Part shown: positions 46,698 to 55,164 of the stretch, piece by piece
Numbering within the stretch: the first letter of the stretch is position 1
Layout: each line of letters opens with the position of its first letter
NCBI RefSeq assembly: GCF_014643635.1
Contig: NZ_BMJV01000004.1
Location: 124,001-188,000 of the forward strand
Source of the DNA: Salipiger pallidus
GTDB lineage: Bacteria; Pseudomonadota; Alphaproteobacteria; Rhodobacterales; Rhodobacteraceae
Direction of reading: 5' to 3'
Length of the DNA stretch: 64,000 bases
Notes under the pieces: generated by a model
The model's database searches: none
What the model was told of the DNA's origin: nothing
What the model saw: only the letters and a program-made list of their open reading frames with translations
Translations under genes and position numbers: made by a program

Positions 46698-48737
46698 ATG
46701 AGCAAGGATCCCCTCGTCGTCTTCACGCCCTCGGGCAAGCGCGGCCGTTTCCCGGTGGGAACGCCGGTGCTCACCGCCGCGCGCCAGCTTGGGGTTGATC
46801 TTGATTCCGTCTGCGGCGGGCGCGGGATCTGTTCCAAGTGCCAGGTCGCGCCAGGTTTTGGCGATTTTTCCAAGCATGGCATCCACTCGGACCCGTCGGC
46901 GCTGTCCGAATGGACCACCGTTGAGCAGGCCTACCACGACAAACGCGGTCTGAAGCCGGGGCGGCGGATGAGCTGCCAGGCGCAAATCCTGGGCGATCTG
47001 CTTGTGGACGTGCCTGAGACCTCGCAGGTGCACCGGCAGGTGGTGCGCAAGGCCGCCAGCGCCAGGGTGATCGAGATGGATCCGGCCACGCGGCTTTACT
47101 ATATCGAGGTGACCGAGCCCGACATGCACGAGCCGACCGGCGATCTGGAGCGGGTGCGCCGGGCGTTGAAGGAGCAGTGGGGCATCGAAGGCGCGACCAT
47201 CGGGCTGCCGCTCCTGACCCGCCTGCAGACCGTGCTGCGCAAGGGGGGCTGGAAGGTCACCGTGGCGCTGCACAAGCGCGCCGCCGAGGCCGAGCCGCAG
47301 ATCACCGCCGTCTGGCCGGGCCTGCACGAGACCGGCATCTTCGGGCTGGCCATCGACCTTGGGTCTACCACAGTGGCGGCGCACCTGACGAACCTCGACA
47401 CCGGCGAGGTGGTGGCCTCGAGCGGCATCATGAACCCGCAGATCCGCTTTGGCGAAGACCTCATGAGCCGGGTGTCCTACGCCATGATGAACCCCGGCGG
47501 CGATGCCGAGATGACGGCGGCAGTGCGCGAGGCGATTTCGACCCTTGTTTCGGAAATTGCCGAAGAGGCGAAGATCGACCCGGCGCAGATCCTCGAGACG
47601 GTGTTCGTATGCAACCCGGTGATGCATCACCTGCTGCTGGGCATCGACCCGGTGGAACTGGGGCAGGCGCCCTTCGCGCTGGCGACCTCGTCGGCGATGG
47701 AGCTTGATGCGGCCACGCTGGGGCTGACCACGCTGCCCGCATCTTCCCAGGTCTACATCCTGCCCTGCATCGCCGGCCACGTGGGCGCCGACTGCGCCGC
47801 CGTGGCCCTGTCCGAAGAGCCGGGCAAGTCCGAGGACATGGTGCTGATCGTCGACGTGGGCACCAACGCCGAGATCCTGCTGGGCGACACCAGCCGGGTG
47901 CTTGCCTGTTCCTCGCCCACCGGGCCGGCCTTCGAGGGGGCGCAGATCAGTTCCGGGCAGCGGGCGGCGCCCGGCGCCATCGAGGCGATCCGCATCGACC
48001 CCGAAACGAAGGAGCCGCGCTTTCGCATCATCGGGTCCAAGTTCTGGTCCGACGAGCCGGGCTTTGCCAAGGCGGTGGCACGCACCGGGATCACCGGCAT
48101 CTGCGGATCCGGCATAATCGAAGCGGTGGCCGAGATGCGCATCGCCGGGGTGCTCGACCCCAAGGGGCTTATCGGGTCCGCCGAGCAGACCGGCAGCGCC
48201 CGCTGCATCGCCGACGGGCGCACCCATTCCTACGTGATCCATGACGGCACCGCCGATGGCGGGCCGCTCATCACCGTGACGCAGGGCGACATCCGGGCGA
48301 TCCAGCTGGCCAAGTCGGCGCTTTACGCGGGCGCGCGGCTGCTGATGGACGAGCGCGGCGTGGACAAGGTGGACCGGGTGGTGCTGGCCGGGGCCTTCGG
48401 CGCGCATATCTCGCCGCTGCACGCCATGGTGCTGGGCATGATCCCTGATGTGCCGCTGGACAAGGTGACCTCGGCGGGCAACACGGCGGGGACGGGGGCG
48501 CGCATCGCCCTGTGCAACCTTGCCGCCCGCCGCCAGATCGAGGCCGAGGTGCACCGGATCACCAAGGTCGAGACGGCGATCGAACCGCGCTTCCAAGAGC
48601 ATTTCGTCGCCGCCAATGCGATCCCGCACGCCTCCGACCCGTTCCCGGAACTGCGCGGGCAGGTGACCCTGCCCGAGGTCAGCTTCAACACCGGCGGTGG
48701 CGGCGACAGCGGACGCCGCAGGCGGCGCCGGGGCTGA
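46698..48737 (+). CDS. Corrinoid-activation ASKHA protein with N-terminal [2Fe-2S] ferredoxin
   Basis: A 679-residue protein. Residues about 1-95 are a 2Fe-2S ferredoxin domain with Cys ligands VCGGRGICSKC and a later SCQAQ. The rest is an ASKHA/DUF4445 region: GLAIDLGSTTVAAHLTNL, CNPVMHHLLLGIDP, LIVDVGTNAEILLGD, GAQISSGQRAAPGAI. This is the RamA/RACo-like design: ATP-dependent reductive reactivation of inactive cob(II)alamin in corrinoid methyltransferases. No corrinoid methyltransferase gene is in this window, so its partner is elsewhere. ATG 46698 preferred over 46665 for length. The C-terminus is Gly/Arg-rich. Confidence 0.88.
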   Translation: MSKDPLVVFTPSGKRGRFPVGTPVLTAARQLGVDLDSVCGGRGICSKCQVAPGFGDFSKHGIHSDPSALSEWTTVEQAYHDKRGLKPGRRMSCQAQILGDLLVDVPETSQVHRQVVRKAASARVIEMDPATRLYYIEVTEPDMHEPTGDLERVRRALKEQWGIEGATIGLPLLTRLQTVLRKGGWKVTVALHKRAAEAEPQITAVWPGLHETGIFGLAIDLGSTTVAAHLTNLDTGEVVASSGIMNPQIRFGEDLMSRVSYAMMNPGGDAEMTAAVREAISTLVSEIAEEAKIDPAQILETVFVCNPVMHHLLLGIDPVELGQAPFALATSSAMELDAATLGLTTLPASSQVYILPCIAGHVGADCAAVALSEEPGKSEDMVLIVDVGTNAEILLGDTSRVLACSSPTGPAFEGAQISSGQRAAPGAIEAIRIDPETKEPRFRIIGSKFWSDEPGFAKAVARTGITGICGSGIIEAVAEMRIAGVLDPKGLIGSAEQTGSARCIADGRTHSYVIHDGTADGGPLITVTQGDIRAIQLAKSALYAGARLLMDERGVDKVDRVVLAGAFGAHISPLHAMVLGMIPDVPLDKVTSAGNTAGTGARIALCNLAARRQIEAEVHRITKVETAIEPRFQEHFVAANAIPHASDPFPELRGQVTLPEVSFNTGGGGDSGRRRRRRG

Positions 48738-48758
48738 GGGCGCAGCGACAATCAGGAC

Positions 48759-48795
48759 AAAAAAACCGGGGCCCGCGTGGCCCCGGTTTCATTTC
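48759..48795. terminator. Bidirectional terminator between convergent genes
   Basis: AAACCGGGGCC (48763-48773) pairs with GGCCCCGGTTT (48779-48789), an 11-bp perfect stem with a CGCGT loop. Seven A precede it (a T run for minus-strand transcripts) and TTTCATTT follows on the plus side. It serves both flanking genes. Confidence 0.92.
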
Positions 48796-48816
48796 GTCCC
48801 GCGATGGGCCGATGGC

Positions 48817-49941
48817 TTACGCCTGGTCCACCAGCATCAGGCGCTGCGCCAGCACCTGCACCTGGTCCATGAAACGGCCCACCAGCTTTTCGTCCGAGGG
48901 GGCGGCATGGACGCCGGGCGCGATCTCGCGGTTCAGGACCGCTTCGATGGCCATGGAAACCGGCACGGACACGAGGCGGCCCATGGCGTTGCCACGCTCG
49001 TCCCCCCAGGCGTCCATCACCCAGGTCTTGTGCCAGACGGTTTCGCCGTCCTCTTCGGCCTTCAGCGAGACGCACAGCACCACGCGGTCGGGCTCGCCCG
49101 GCTCGTAGCGGTTCTTTTCCAGAAGCTCGGCGGCAAGGGCGTTCAGCTCGTCGTCACTGGCGGTTTCCACCGTGGCGAAGACGTCCTTCCAGGCCTCGGA
49201 CCAGCCGTTCAGGCGCAGGGTGCCACGGACGAAGTCCTTGACCTTCCAATCCTTCTCGAAATGGTACTGCTCCATGAAGGGCAGGCTGTCGCGGTTGGGG
49301 TAGACCTCGAAGGTCTCGGGCGGATCAAGCGGCGCGTCAAAGCGGCCAAGCGCATCCCACGGGCGCGACACGTCCAGTTCCGAAAACTGCCGGATCGACT
49401 TCGACGGGGATTTCAGCGCCTTCAGAACGCCTACTGGCGCCCAGGAGAACTTGTAGCGGAAGGCGTTGGCCTCTTTCGGCACGCCGCCGCAATAGCTGAG
49501 GAAGCTCAGCACGTTGTCCTTGTCGAAGGCAGGCGAGGCCTTGTAGGCGCGCACCAGATCATGGGCCATCAGGTGGTCGATGCCCGGATCGAGACCGATC
49601 TCGTTGACCAGCGCCACGCCCGCGGCCTTGGCCTTGGCGTCAAGCGCACGCATTCCCGGTGCGATGTAGCTCGAGGAGACGAAATGCGCGCCCTTGTCGA
49701 TGGCAAGCTCGGCCAGCTGCACGTGCCAGTCGGCGGGCAGCATGGACACGATCACGTCACCGGCCTGCACCTTTTCGGCCAGCGCCTCGGGGGTGAAGGC
49801 CTCGATGGCGACATCCAGATCGCCCACCGCGTCGCGGGCCTTTTCCACGGTGCGGTTCCACACCGTCACCTCGTGGCCCGCTTCGATGAGGCGCCGCAGA
49901 CCCGGCACCGAGGAAAGTCCTGTTCCGCACCAATGGATCAT
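48817..49941 (-). CDS. Saccharopine dehydrogenase, LYS9-like (glutamate/semialdehyde-forming side)
   Basis: A 374-residue dehydrogenase of the saccharopine reductase (LYS9/spermidine-synthase-like) type: N-terminal Rossmann motif HWCGTGLSSVPGLRRLIEAGHE, DVIVSMLPADWH, VNEIGLDPGIDHLMAHDL and YCGGVPKEANAFRYKFSWAP. It is coupled to the LYS1-like gene upstream (ATGA, 49938-49941). Together they would interconvert lysine, saccharopine and aminoadipate semialdehyde; whether the flow is catabolic is not shown by the sequence, though no other lysine gene is near. Confidence 0.87.
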   Translation of the reverse strand: MIHWCGTGLSSVPGLRRLIEAGHEVTVWNRTVEKARDAVGDLDVAIEAFTPEALAEKVQAGDVIVSMLPADWHVQLAELAIDKGAHFVSSSYIAPGMRALDAKAKAAGVALVNEIGLDPGIDHLMAHDLVRAYKASPAFDKDNVLSFLSYCGGVPKEANAFRYKFSWAPVGVLKALKSPSKSIRQFSELDVSRPWDALGRFDAPLDPPETFEVYPNRDSLPFMEQYHFEKDWKVKDFVRGTLRLNGWSEAWKDVFATVETASDDELNALAAELLEKNRYEPGEPDRVVLCVSLKAEEDGETVWHKTWVMDAWGDERGNAMGRLVSVPVSMAIEAVLNREIAPGVHAAPSDEKLVGRFMDQVQVLAQRLMLVDQA

Positions 49942-50993
49942 GCGTCAGCCTCCGGTTTGTATTTCAGGTAGGTGGCCCGGGCACGGCCCCAGACGCCGCG
50001 CTCGAGATCGCCGAGCTGCTTGAGCCATGGCAGAAGCTGATCCGAGAAATCCTCGGAGCTTTCCAGTGGCAGCAGCGATGGCAGGTTGTCGATGGCCATC
50101 ACGTCGAGGGGCGGCGCATCGTGGACGCGCAGCACCGGCGCATCCCAGGTGGTGGTGTGGTTGTAGACCTTGATCGGCGAGTAATCACTCTCGGGATCGC
50201 AGGCGATGTCACCGATGACCCGCAGGCGGCGCGGCTCTTCGGGGGCGGTCTCGTGCACGAAGACCGGCGTGCCCGGGCGCGCGAGAATGCAGTTGAGGAA
50301 AAGGCCGTGGTCGGTCACCTCGGGGAAGGGGCCGCCGTGGGCGGTTTCCGCGATATCCCACTGGGTGACGCCGACGCCCATCTTTTCGCACAGGTCCGTG
50401 GCACCGTGGCCCACACGGCCAAGCGCGCCGATGACCAGAGCCTCGGGCAGAGGCTTGCCCTCGAGAGCACTGCGCAGGGCGGCTTCCATCGCGGGCACGT
50501 CGTGCCATTCGGACACCGGCGCACAGATGTCGCCGTCTTCCTGCGCCGCCCATGCGAACAGCGACACGGCGGCACCGGCGTAGCCCGCCCAGTAGCCGAA
50601 GGCCGCGACCCGGCGGCCGTCACCGTCCACGAGGTACTCGAGATCAAGCAGCATGCCGCCACCGGCAGCGAAGCGCTTCAGCAGCTTCTGACCGGCGGGC
50701 TGGCCCTTGTAGGCGTGGCCGAACATGATGTGCTTGTGGACCAGCGGCGTGCCGTCGTCGGGCAGCTCTTTGAGGCCGAAGATCAGCGCATCGCGCGGCG
50801 CATCGGGCCAGCTGCCCTCGGGGGCGATCTTTGCCCCGGCCGCGGCGTAGCCGTCGATGGGAATGATGCGCGAGGTGCTTTCCTCGACCGTCACGGTCAT
50901 GCCGCGCGCGATAAGCGCCTTCACGCCCTCGGGCGTGATACCGACGCGATCCTCGTTGGGGCGGGGCTCTGACCTGACCCAGAGATGTGTCAT
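49938..50993 (-). CDS. Saccharopine dehydrogenase, LYS1-like (lysine-forming side)
   Basis: A 351-residue enzyme of the alanine-dehydrogenase/LYS1 fold: MTHLWVRSEPRPNEDRVGITP, FGLKELPDDGTPL, HIMFGHAYKGQPAGQKLLKRF, AFGYWAGYAGAA, ALGRVGHGATDL and NPLLPLESS-like end (NLPSLLPLESSEDF). Matches NAD-dependent saccharopine dehydrogenase. ATG 50993 has GGAGAAGAG upstream; the frame to 51053 adds non-homologous residues. The downstream overlap with the LYS9-like gene makes a two-gene operon. Confidence 0.88.
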   Translation of the reverse strand: MTHLWVRSEPRPNEDRVGITPEGVKALIARGMTVTVEESTSRIIPIDGYAAAGAKIAPEGSWPDAPRDALIFGLKELPDDGTPLVHKHIMFGHAYKGQPAGQKLLKRFAAGGGMLLDLEYLVDGDGRRVAAFGYWAGYAGAAVSLFAWAAQEDGDICAPVSEWHDVPAMEAALRSALEGKPLPEALVIGALGRVGHGATDLCEKMGVGVTQWDIAETAHGGPFPEVTDHGLFLNCILARPGTPVFVHETAPEEPRRLRVIGDIACDPESDYSPIKVYNHTTTWDAPVLRVHDAPPLDVMAIDNLPSLLPLESSEDFSDQLLPWLKQLGDLERGVWGRARATYLKYKPEADA

Positions 50994-51053
50994 CCTCTCT
51001 TCTCCGTTTCGTCTGTGGCGCCCGGCGGAGGAGCCGGGGGCCGGAGGGCGCAC

Positions 51054-51707
51054 TCAGATGTGAGTGCGGGCATGGGTGCGGCCCGACACCTCGAGGTGCG
51101 GGACCGCGTTGAACTGCGTCAGCACGAGGCCCGAGGGCAGCGGCTGGAAGCGATGGACCGAGGTGTTTTCGATGGCGATGCAGGCATGTGCCAGCGCGCC
51201 CATCCCGAGGCCCATGGTCGCCCGCATGGCAAAGCCGATGAGTCCCCCCGATGTTACCACGAGCGCGCGGCCTTCGCCTGCGGCGATCTCGTGCAGCACC
51301 TCGGACACCCGCGCCTCGAAATGGGCGAATGGTTCGGGGGCGCCATCAAGCTGGTCTTCGGCCCATGCGGTGAACATCAGCGGCATGTGACGCACGAACT
51401 CTTCGCGGCCCTCGGGCAGGGCAACGCCGTGCTGTGCCTCGAAAAGCTGGGCCATGGTGAAGTATTCAAGCTCGTTGAGCCGCTCATCGAACGTCGGTTC
51501 GAGATCGGTGCCGAGCGCCTCGAAGGTCTCGCGGTGACGCCGCAGCGTGCCGCAATAGGCGCGGGCAAAGCGGTCCCCGGTGGCATCGAGATGTGCGCCG
51601 AGCCAGCGCGCCTGTTGCCAGCCCAGCTCGCTGAGCCGGTCATAGCTGATCTCGTCGCGGGCGCTGGAATTGGCCTGTCCGTGGCGGACAAGCGTGACAT
51701 GTGCCAT
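51054..51707 (-). CDS. Histidine phosphatase (phosphoglycerate-mutase-like) family protein
   Basis: A 217-residue cytosolic protein starting MAHVTLVRHGQANSS with the family RHG motif (His nucleophile), RLSELGWQQARWLGAHL, and a second His in VVTSGGLIGF, where H is expected; the usual (S/T)HG is replaced by SGG here, so activity is uncertain. Substrate unknown. AGGGAGGTTCCCC precedes ATG 51707. It lies 61 bp upstream of the saccharopine pair and may be cotranscribed. Confidence 0.85.
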   Translation of the reverse strand: MAHVTLVRHGQANSSARDEISYDRLSELGWQQARWLGAHLDATGDRFARAYCGTLRRHRETFEALGTDLEPTFDERLNELEYFTMAQLFEAQHGVALPEGREEFVRHMPLMFTAWAEDQLDGAPEPFAHFEARVSEVLHEIAAGEGRALVVTSGGLIGFAMRATMGLGMGALAHACIAIENTSVHRFQPLPSGLVLTQFNAVPHLEVSGRTHARTHI

Positions 51708-51847
51708 GGGGAACCTCCCTTTCACCGCGGGTCATAGGCCCCGTGTCCACGAAAGAAAAGCCGCGCCTGAGGGGGCGCGGCGGAATGATGCAGGGCAAGT
51801 GTGATTTTGCCGCGAAGATTGTCGGTGTAAGAACGCTGGCCCGTGGT

Positions 51848-52180
51848 TCAGGCGGCACCGCCCTGGCTGCGTTCGATCCACACGCGCAGCTCTTCGGCCT
51901 CGCGGCGGGCTTCGCGCAGGCCTTCCATGGCCGCCGACAACTCTGCTTCGGTCTGGGCCAGCTGGTTTGTCAGCTCGGCTTCGCGCTGTTGCAGGTAGGT
52001 GATTGCCTGGTCGCGGGTTTCCTCGGCCTCGTGCAGCTCCTGGCTCATGCGTTCGAGCTGATCGACGTCGGCCTGGGAGATGCGCTTGAAGCGATGAACG
52101 AGCCAGTTGGCGAACCAGCCAAGGCAAAATGCCACAAATAGGATGATCGCTGTCGCGATCACGAATTCCGTTCTGTTCAT
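51848..52180 (-). CDS. Membrane-anchored coiled-coil protein of unknown function
   Basis: A 110-residue protein with one N-terminal membrane helix (FVIATAIILFVAFCLGWFANWLV) followed by a heptad-rich coiled coil (about 40-105, LERMSQELHEAEETRDQAI, QREAELTNQLAQTEAELS). The topology suggests a cytoplasmic coiled coil. It overlaps the end of the BON/OmpA gene by 4 bp (ATGA), so it is made together with that envelope protein. I do not recognise a family. Confidence 0.78.
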   Translation of the reverse strand: MNRTEFVIATAIILFVAFCLGWFANWLVHRFKRISQADVDQLERMSQELHEAEETRDQAITYLQQREAELTNQLAQTEAELSAAMEGLREARREAEELRVWIERSQGGAA

Positions 52181-54135
52181 TCGCCTGTACCTTCTTCCGG
52201 GCTGTCGGCGTCGTCCGAGCTACTGCCATCCTCGGTATTCTCGCCGTCTTCGTCAGTCCCGGTATCGCCTTCCGTGGCGCTTTCTTCAAGTTCTTCCGGC
52301 GCCGTAGAGTCTTCTTCCGCCGGCTCGGCCTGCACCAGGGTGAACTCGATCCGGCGGTTGGCCTCGCGGCCCGCCTCGGTCGCGTTGTCTTCGATCGGGC
52401 GTTCCTCGCCGTAGCCCACGGCGCGGTAGGCCGATGTCAGAACGCGGCGATTGCGCAGCGCGTCGAGCACCGCCTGAGCGCGTTCCTGGCTCAGCTGTTC
52501 GTTCATCTCCTCGCGGCCCTGGCTGTCCGTGTGGCCCTGCACCTCGAGCGGGAAGTCGCCGCACAGCTGCAGAAGTTCGGCGATGTCGTCTATCACGTCG
52601 GCGGTCGAGGCGTCGAGGTTGGCCGAGCCCGGCTCGAAGGTGATCTTGCGATCTCCGACGATCTCGCGGATCTGCGCCACGCATTCCTGCGGGGTGGGGA
52701 TGCCCAGAGACGCGTCGAGCTTTTCAAGGTAGGTGGCGTCGATCTCGAACTCACCGGCCTCGCCCAACTTGTCCGCCAACAGCGCGGCGATCTCGTCGGA
52801 GGCGTCGGGGTTGCCGGTGTTGCCGCGCACGCTCACGAGGTCGGGGGTGATGCGCACTGCACCGTTCGACAGCTCGCCGAGCGCCTCGAGGCCTGCCAGC
52901 ACACGGGCGGCCCAGCTGGCGGGGAGCGTCTCGTCCACCCGCGCGGCGGTATAGACCGCTTCAGAGCCGAAGCTGGCGCGTGCAAGGCTGTCGGCGGTCT
53001 GGCGGGCGATCTCGGAATTGATGCGGCCGCGCAGCTGTACCGAGCCTTCCGGCGACAGGGTCGCGGTGAACTCGGGCGGGCCGGCATCGGTTTCGTCCGG
53101 GGTTTCGGGCAGCACCGCGTTAAGCGCGAAAAGGTCGGGCAGTCCGTTTTCCAGCTCGCCCACCACGCGGTCAAAAAGCGCCTCGTCGGTGCCTTCCTCG
53201 GCCAGCAGTGCCACATCGGCGTTGGAGAAGGTGATCGACCCAGCACCGAGCTCCTGCAGCGCCTTGATGCCCATGACGGCGGCGTCGCCCCACTGGCGCG
53301 AGGGCACGCCGAGGCCGAGGCGGCAGTTGGCGTCCTCGGGGACGCCGGCCGCGCGCGCGGCGGACAGGATGCGGTCACGTGCGGCCTCTGTATCGGCCGA
53401 ACAGGCATCGAAGCGGGCGCCGTCCTCGTCGATGAGGAAGCGCAAGGTGAAGGGGGTGATGACCGGACGCGGTGCCGACAGGTCGAGCGCAAGCTCGACT
53501 CCATCGGGGGTGCGGCGGCGCAGATCGCCCTCGACCCGGCGGCGGGCGCTTTCGCTGTCGGTCATGGCCTTGACGGCGATGTGATCGGCGCTGACCGAGA
53601 TCTTGGACCGGGGCAGGTCCCGCAGTGCGCGCATGGAAAAGTCGATAGCCTCGCGCCAGCCTTCGGGCGCCGGGAAATCGGCAATCTCGAGCAGGTCCGA
53701 CACCTCGCCCGAGCTGCCCGCGATGCCGGTGAAGCGTTCGATCAGGGCCTCGCGGTCGGTTTCGCGCGGGATCAGCCCGATGACTGAGATGCCGTCATCG
53801 TTGCGCAGGATCTCGACTGAGAACTCCGGCGGGCGGATGCCTTCGGATTCGGCGATCAACATCTGGTCGATGACCCGGGCGCTGTCGACCACCGTTCCGG
53901 CGGCAGTCATCGCCTCGAAGCGGGCCGCCTCGTCCGGGGCCTCGCCGATGAGAAAGACCTGAAGCCCATTCACGTCAACCTCGGCCCAATCCAGCTCTTC
54001 GAGGGACAGCGCGGTCTCGACTCCTTCGAGAGAGCTGTCTTCGACCGCCTTCACCGAAAAGAATGCCGCAAGGACGCACAGTCCGGCGGCAATGATGAAG
54101 GCGAGTACGGGAATGCCGATGCGGGACAGGCGCAT
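52177..54135 (-). CDS. Inner-membrane-anchored BON-repeat/OmpA-domain envelope protein
   Basis: A 652-residue protein. Residues about 5-30 are a membrane anchor (IGIPVLAFIIAAGLCVLAAFF). About 50-480 hold three BON-like beta-alpha-beta repeats (for example FSVEILRNDDGISVIGLIP, and FTATLSPEGSVQLRGRI). About 500-610 is an OmpA-like peptidoglycan-binding domain (ITFEPGSANLDASTADVIDDI, LEVQGHTDSQGREEMNEQLSQERAQAVLDAL, RRIEFTLVQ). The end is acidic and disordered. It likely ties the inner membrane to peptidoglycan. It follows ubiA by 60 bp and overlaps the coiled-coil gene. Confidence 0.88.
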   Translation of the reverse strand: MRLSRIGIPVLAFIIAAGLCVLAAFFSVKAVEDSSLEGVETALSLEELDWAEVDVNGLQVFLIGEAPDEAARFEAMTAAGTVVDSARVIDQMLIAESEGIRPPEFSVEILRNDDGISVIGLIPRETDREALIERFTGIAGSSGEVSDLLEIADFPAPEGWREAIDFSMRALRDLPRSKISVSADHIAVKAMTDSESARRRVEGDLRRRTPDGVELALDLSAPRPVITPFTLRFLIDEDGARFDACSADTEAARDRILSAARAAGVPEDANCRLGLGVPSRQWGDAAVMGIKALQELGAGSITFSNADVALLAEEGTDEALFDRVVGELENGLPDLFALNAVLPETPDETDAGPPEFTATLSPEGSVQLRGRINSEIARQTADSLARASFGSEAVYTAARVDETLPASWAARVLAGLEALGELSNGAVRITPDLVSVRGNTGNPDASDEIAALLADKLGEAGEFEIDATYLEKLDASLGIPTPQECVAQIREIVGDRKITFEPGSANLDASTADVIDDIAELLQLCGDFPLEVQGHTDSQGREEMNEQLSQERAQAVLDALRNRRVLTSAYRAVGYGEERPIEDNATEAGREANRRIEFTLVQAEPAEEDSTAPEELEESATEGDTGTDEDGENTEDGSSSDDADSPEEGTGE

Positions 54136-54195
54136 GGAAGGTCTTCCTCTTGTTCTTGGTGGACGACTGATAGGGGCACGTGGCCCCCGGCGCAA

Positions 54196-55164
54196 TCAGA
54201 CCAGCAGGGCAGCGGCGAAAAACAGCACAGGCAGCAGGCCCGCGTTGCGGTTGGAGCGGAAGAGGCCAAGCAGCCGGTCATGGTCGTCCAGCTTGAGGCG
54301 GCGCATCTGCCACATCATGTGCCAGCCCATCGCCCAAGGCCCGCCGATGAGGATCACCAGCGTCAGGATCTCTCCGCTCGGGGCGGCGGCAACGATGGCC
54401 AACCCCATGAGCGCGACGGTGGCCACGAGGAACCGGGCCAGCCATTTGGGCGTGCCCTCTTCGCCAAAGAGACGGGCGGTGGATTTCACCCCGATGAGCG
54501 CGTCATCTTCCTTGTCCTGATGCGCATAGATCGTGTCATAGAAAAGCGTCCATGCCATGCCGGCAAGATAAAGCAGCACCGCCGGAAGCCCGAGGCTTCC
54601 GGTGTGCGCCGTCCAGACCAGCAGCGCGCCCCAGTTGAACGCGATGCCAAGGAACACCTGCGGCCACCAGGTGAACCGCTTGGCAAAGGGGTAGACCGCG
54701 ACGGGCAGCAGCGACACTACGCCAAGCGCGATGGCCATGGCGGGGAAGGTCAGCAGGATGCCAAGCGCGATCACACATTGCAGCGCCAGCCAGACCAGTG
54801 CCTGCTTCACGCTGACCTGCCCCGAGGGGATGGGCCGCGAGGCGGTGCGCGCCACCGAACCGTCGAAGTCACGGTCGGTGATGTCGTTCCAGGTGCAGCC
54901 CGCGCCGCGCATCAGGAAGGCCCCCACCGCGCAGGAGCCGAAGATCCACGCATCGAACCAGCTTGCCTGTCCATCGGACACCATTGCCAGCAGCAACCCC
55001 CACCAGCAGGGCAGCAGCAAAAGCCATGTCCCGATGGGCCGGTCGGCACGGCTCAGGCGCAGGTAAGGTCGGCTCCAGCGCGGGGCGATGGTGTCGACCC
55101 AGTTGCCGCGCACCGCATCGCGGACCTGTCCATCTGCCTCTGGCGTTGTGTGGTTGGGGGACAT
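54196..55164 (-). CDS. ubiA: 4-hydroxybenzoate octaprenyltransferase
   Basis: UbiA prenylates 4-hydroxybenzoate in ubiquinone synthesis. The 322-residue protein has two Asp-rich motifs, GAGCTWNDITDRDFD and DTIYAHQDKEDD, within about eight membrane helices. ATG 55164 is directly beside the rsmE ATG in the opposite direction; GAGG lies 8 nt upstream of it, inside rsmE. The long open frame above the start (to 56043) runs antisense to rsmE and is an artefact. Confidence 0.96.
   Translation of the reverse strand: MSPNHTTPEADGQVRDAVRGNWVDTIAPRWSRPYLRLSRADRPIGTWLLLLPCWWGLLLAMVSDGQASWFDAWIFGSCAVGAFLMRGAGCTWNDITDRDFDGSVARTASRPIPSGQVSVKQALVWLALQCVIALGILLTFPAMAIALGVVSLLPVAVYPFAKRFTWWPQVFLGIAFNWGALLVWTAHTGSLGLPAVLLYLAGMAWTLFYDTIYAHQDKEDDALIGVKSTARLFGEEGTPKWLARFLVATVALMGLAIVAAAPSGEILTLVILIGGPWAMGWHMMWQMRRLKLDDHDRLLGLFRSNRNAGLLPVLFFAAALLV

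Noticed and set aside
46629-48629. 666-codon minus-strand open frame opposite the ASKHA gene
   Set aside because: The plus strand has ferredoxin and ASKHA motifs; the antisense translation is His/Arg/Gly-rich without family signs, typical of high-GC shadow frames.
54280-55164. Long N-terminal extension of rsmE
   Set aside because: It is antisense to ubiA with its two Asp-rich motifs; the SPOUT protein starts at 55165 or 55177.
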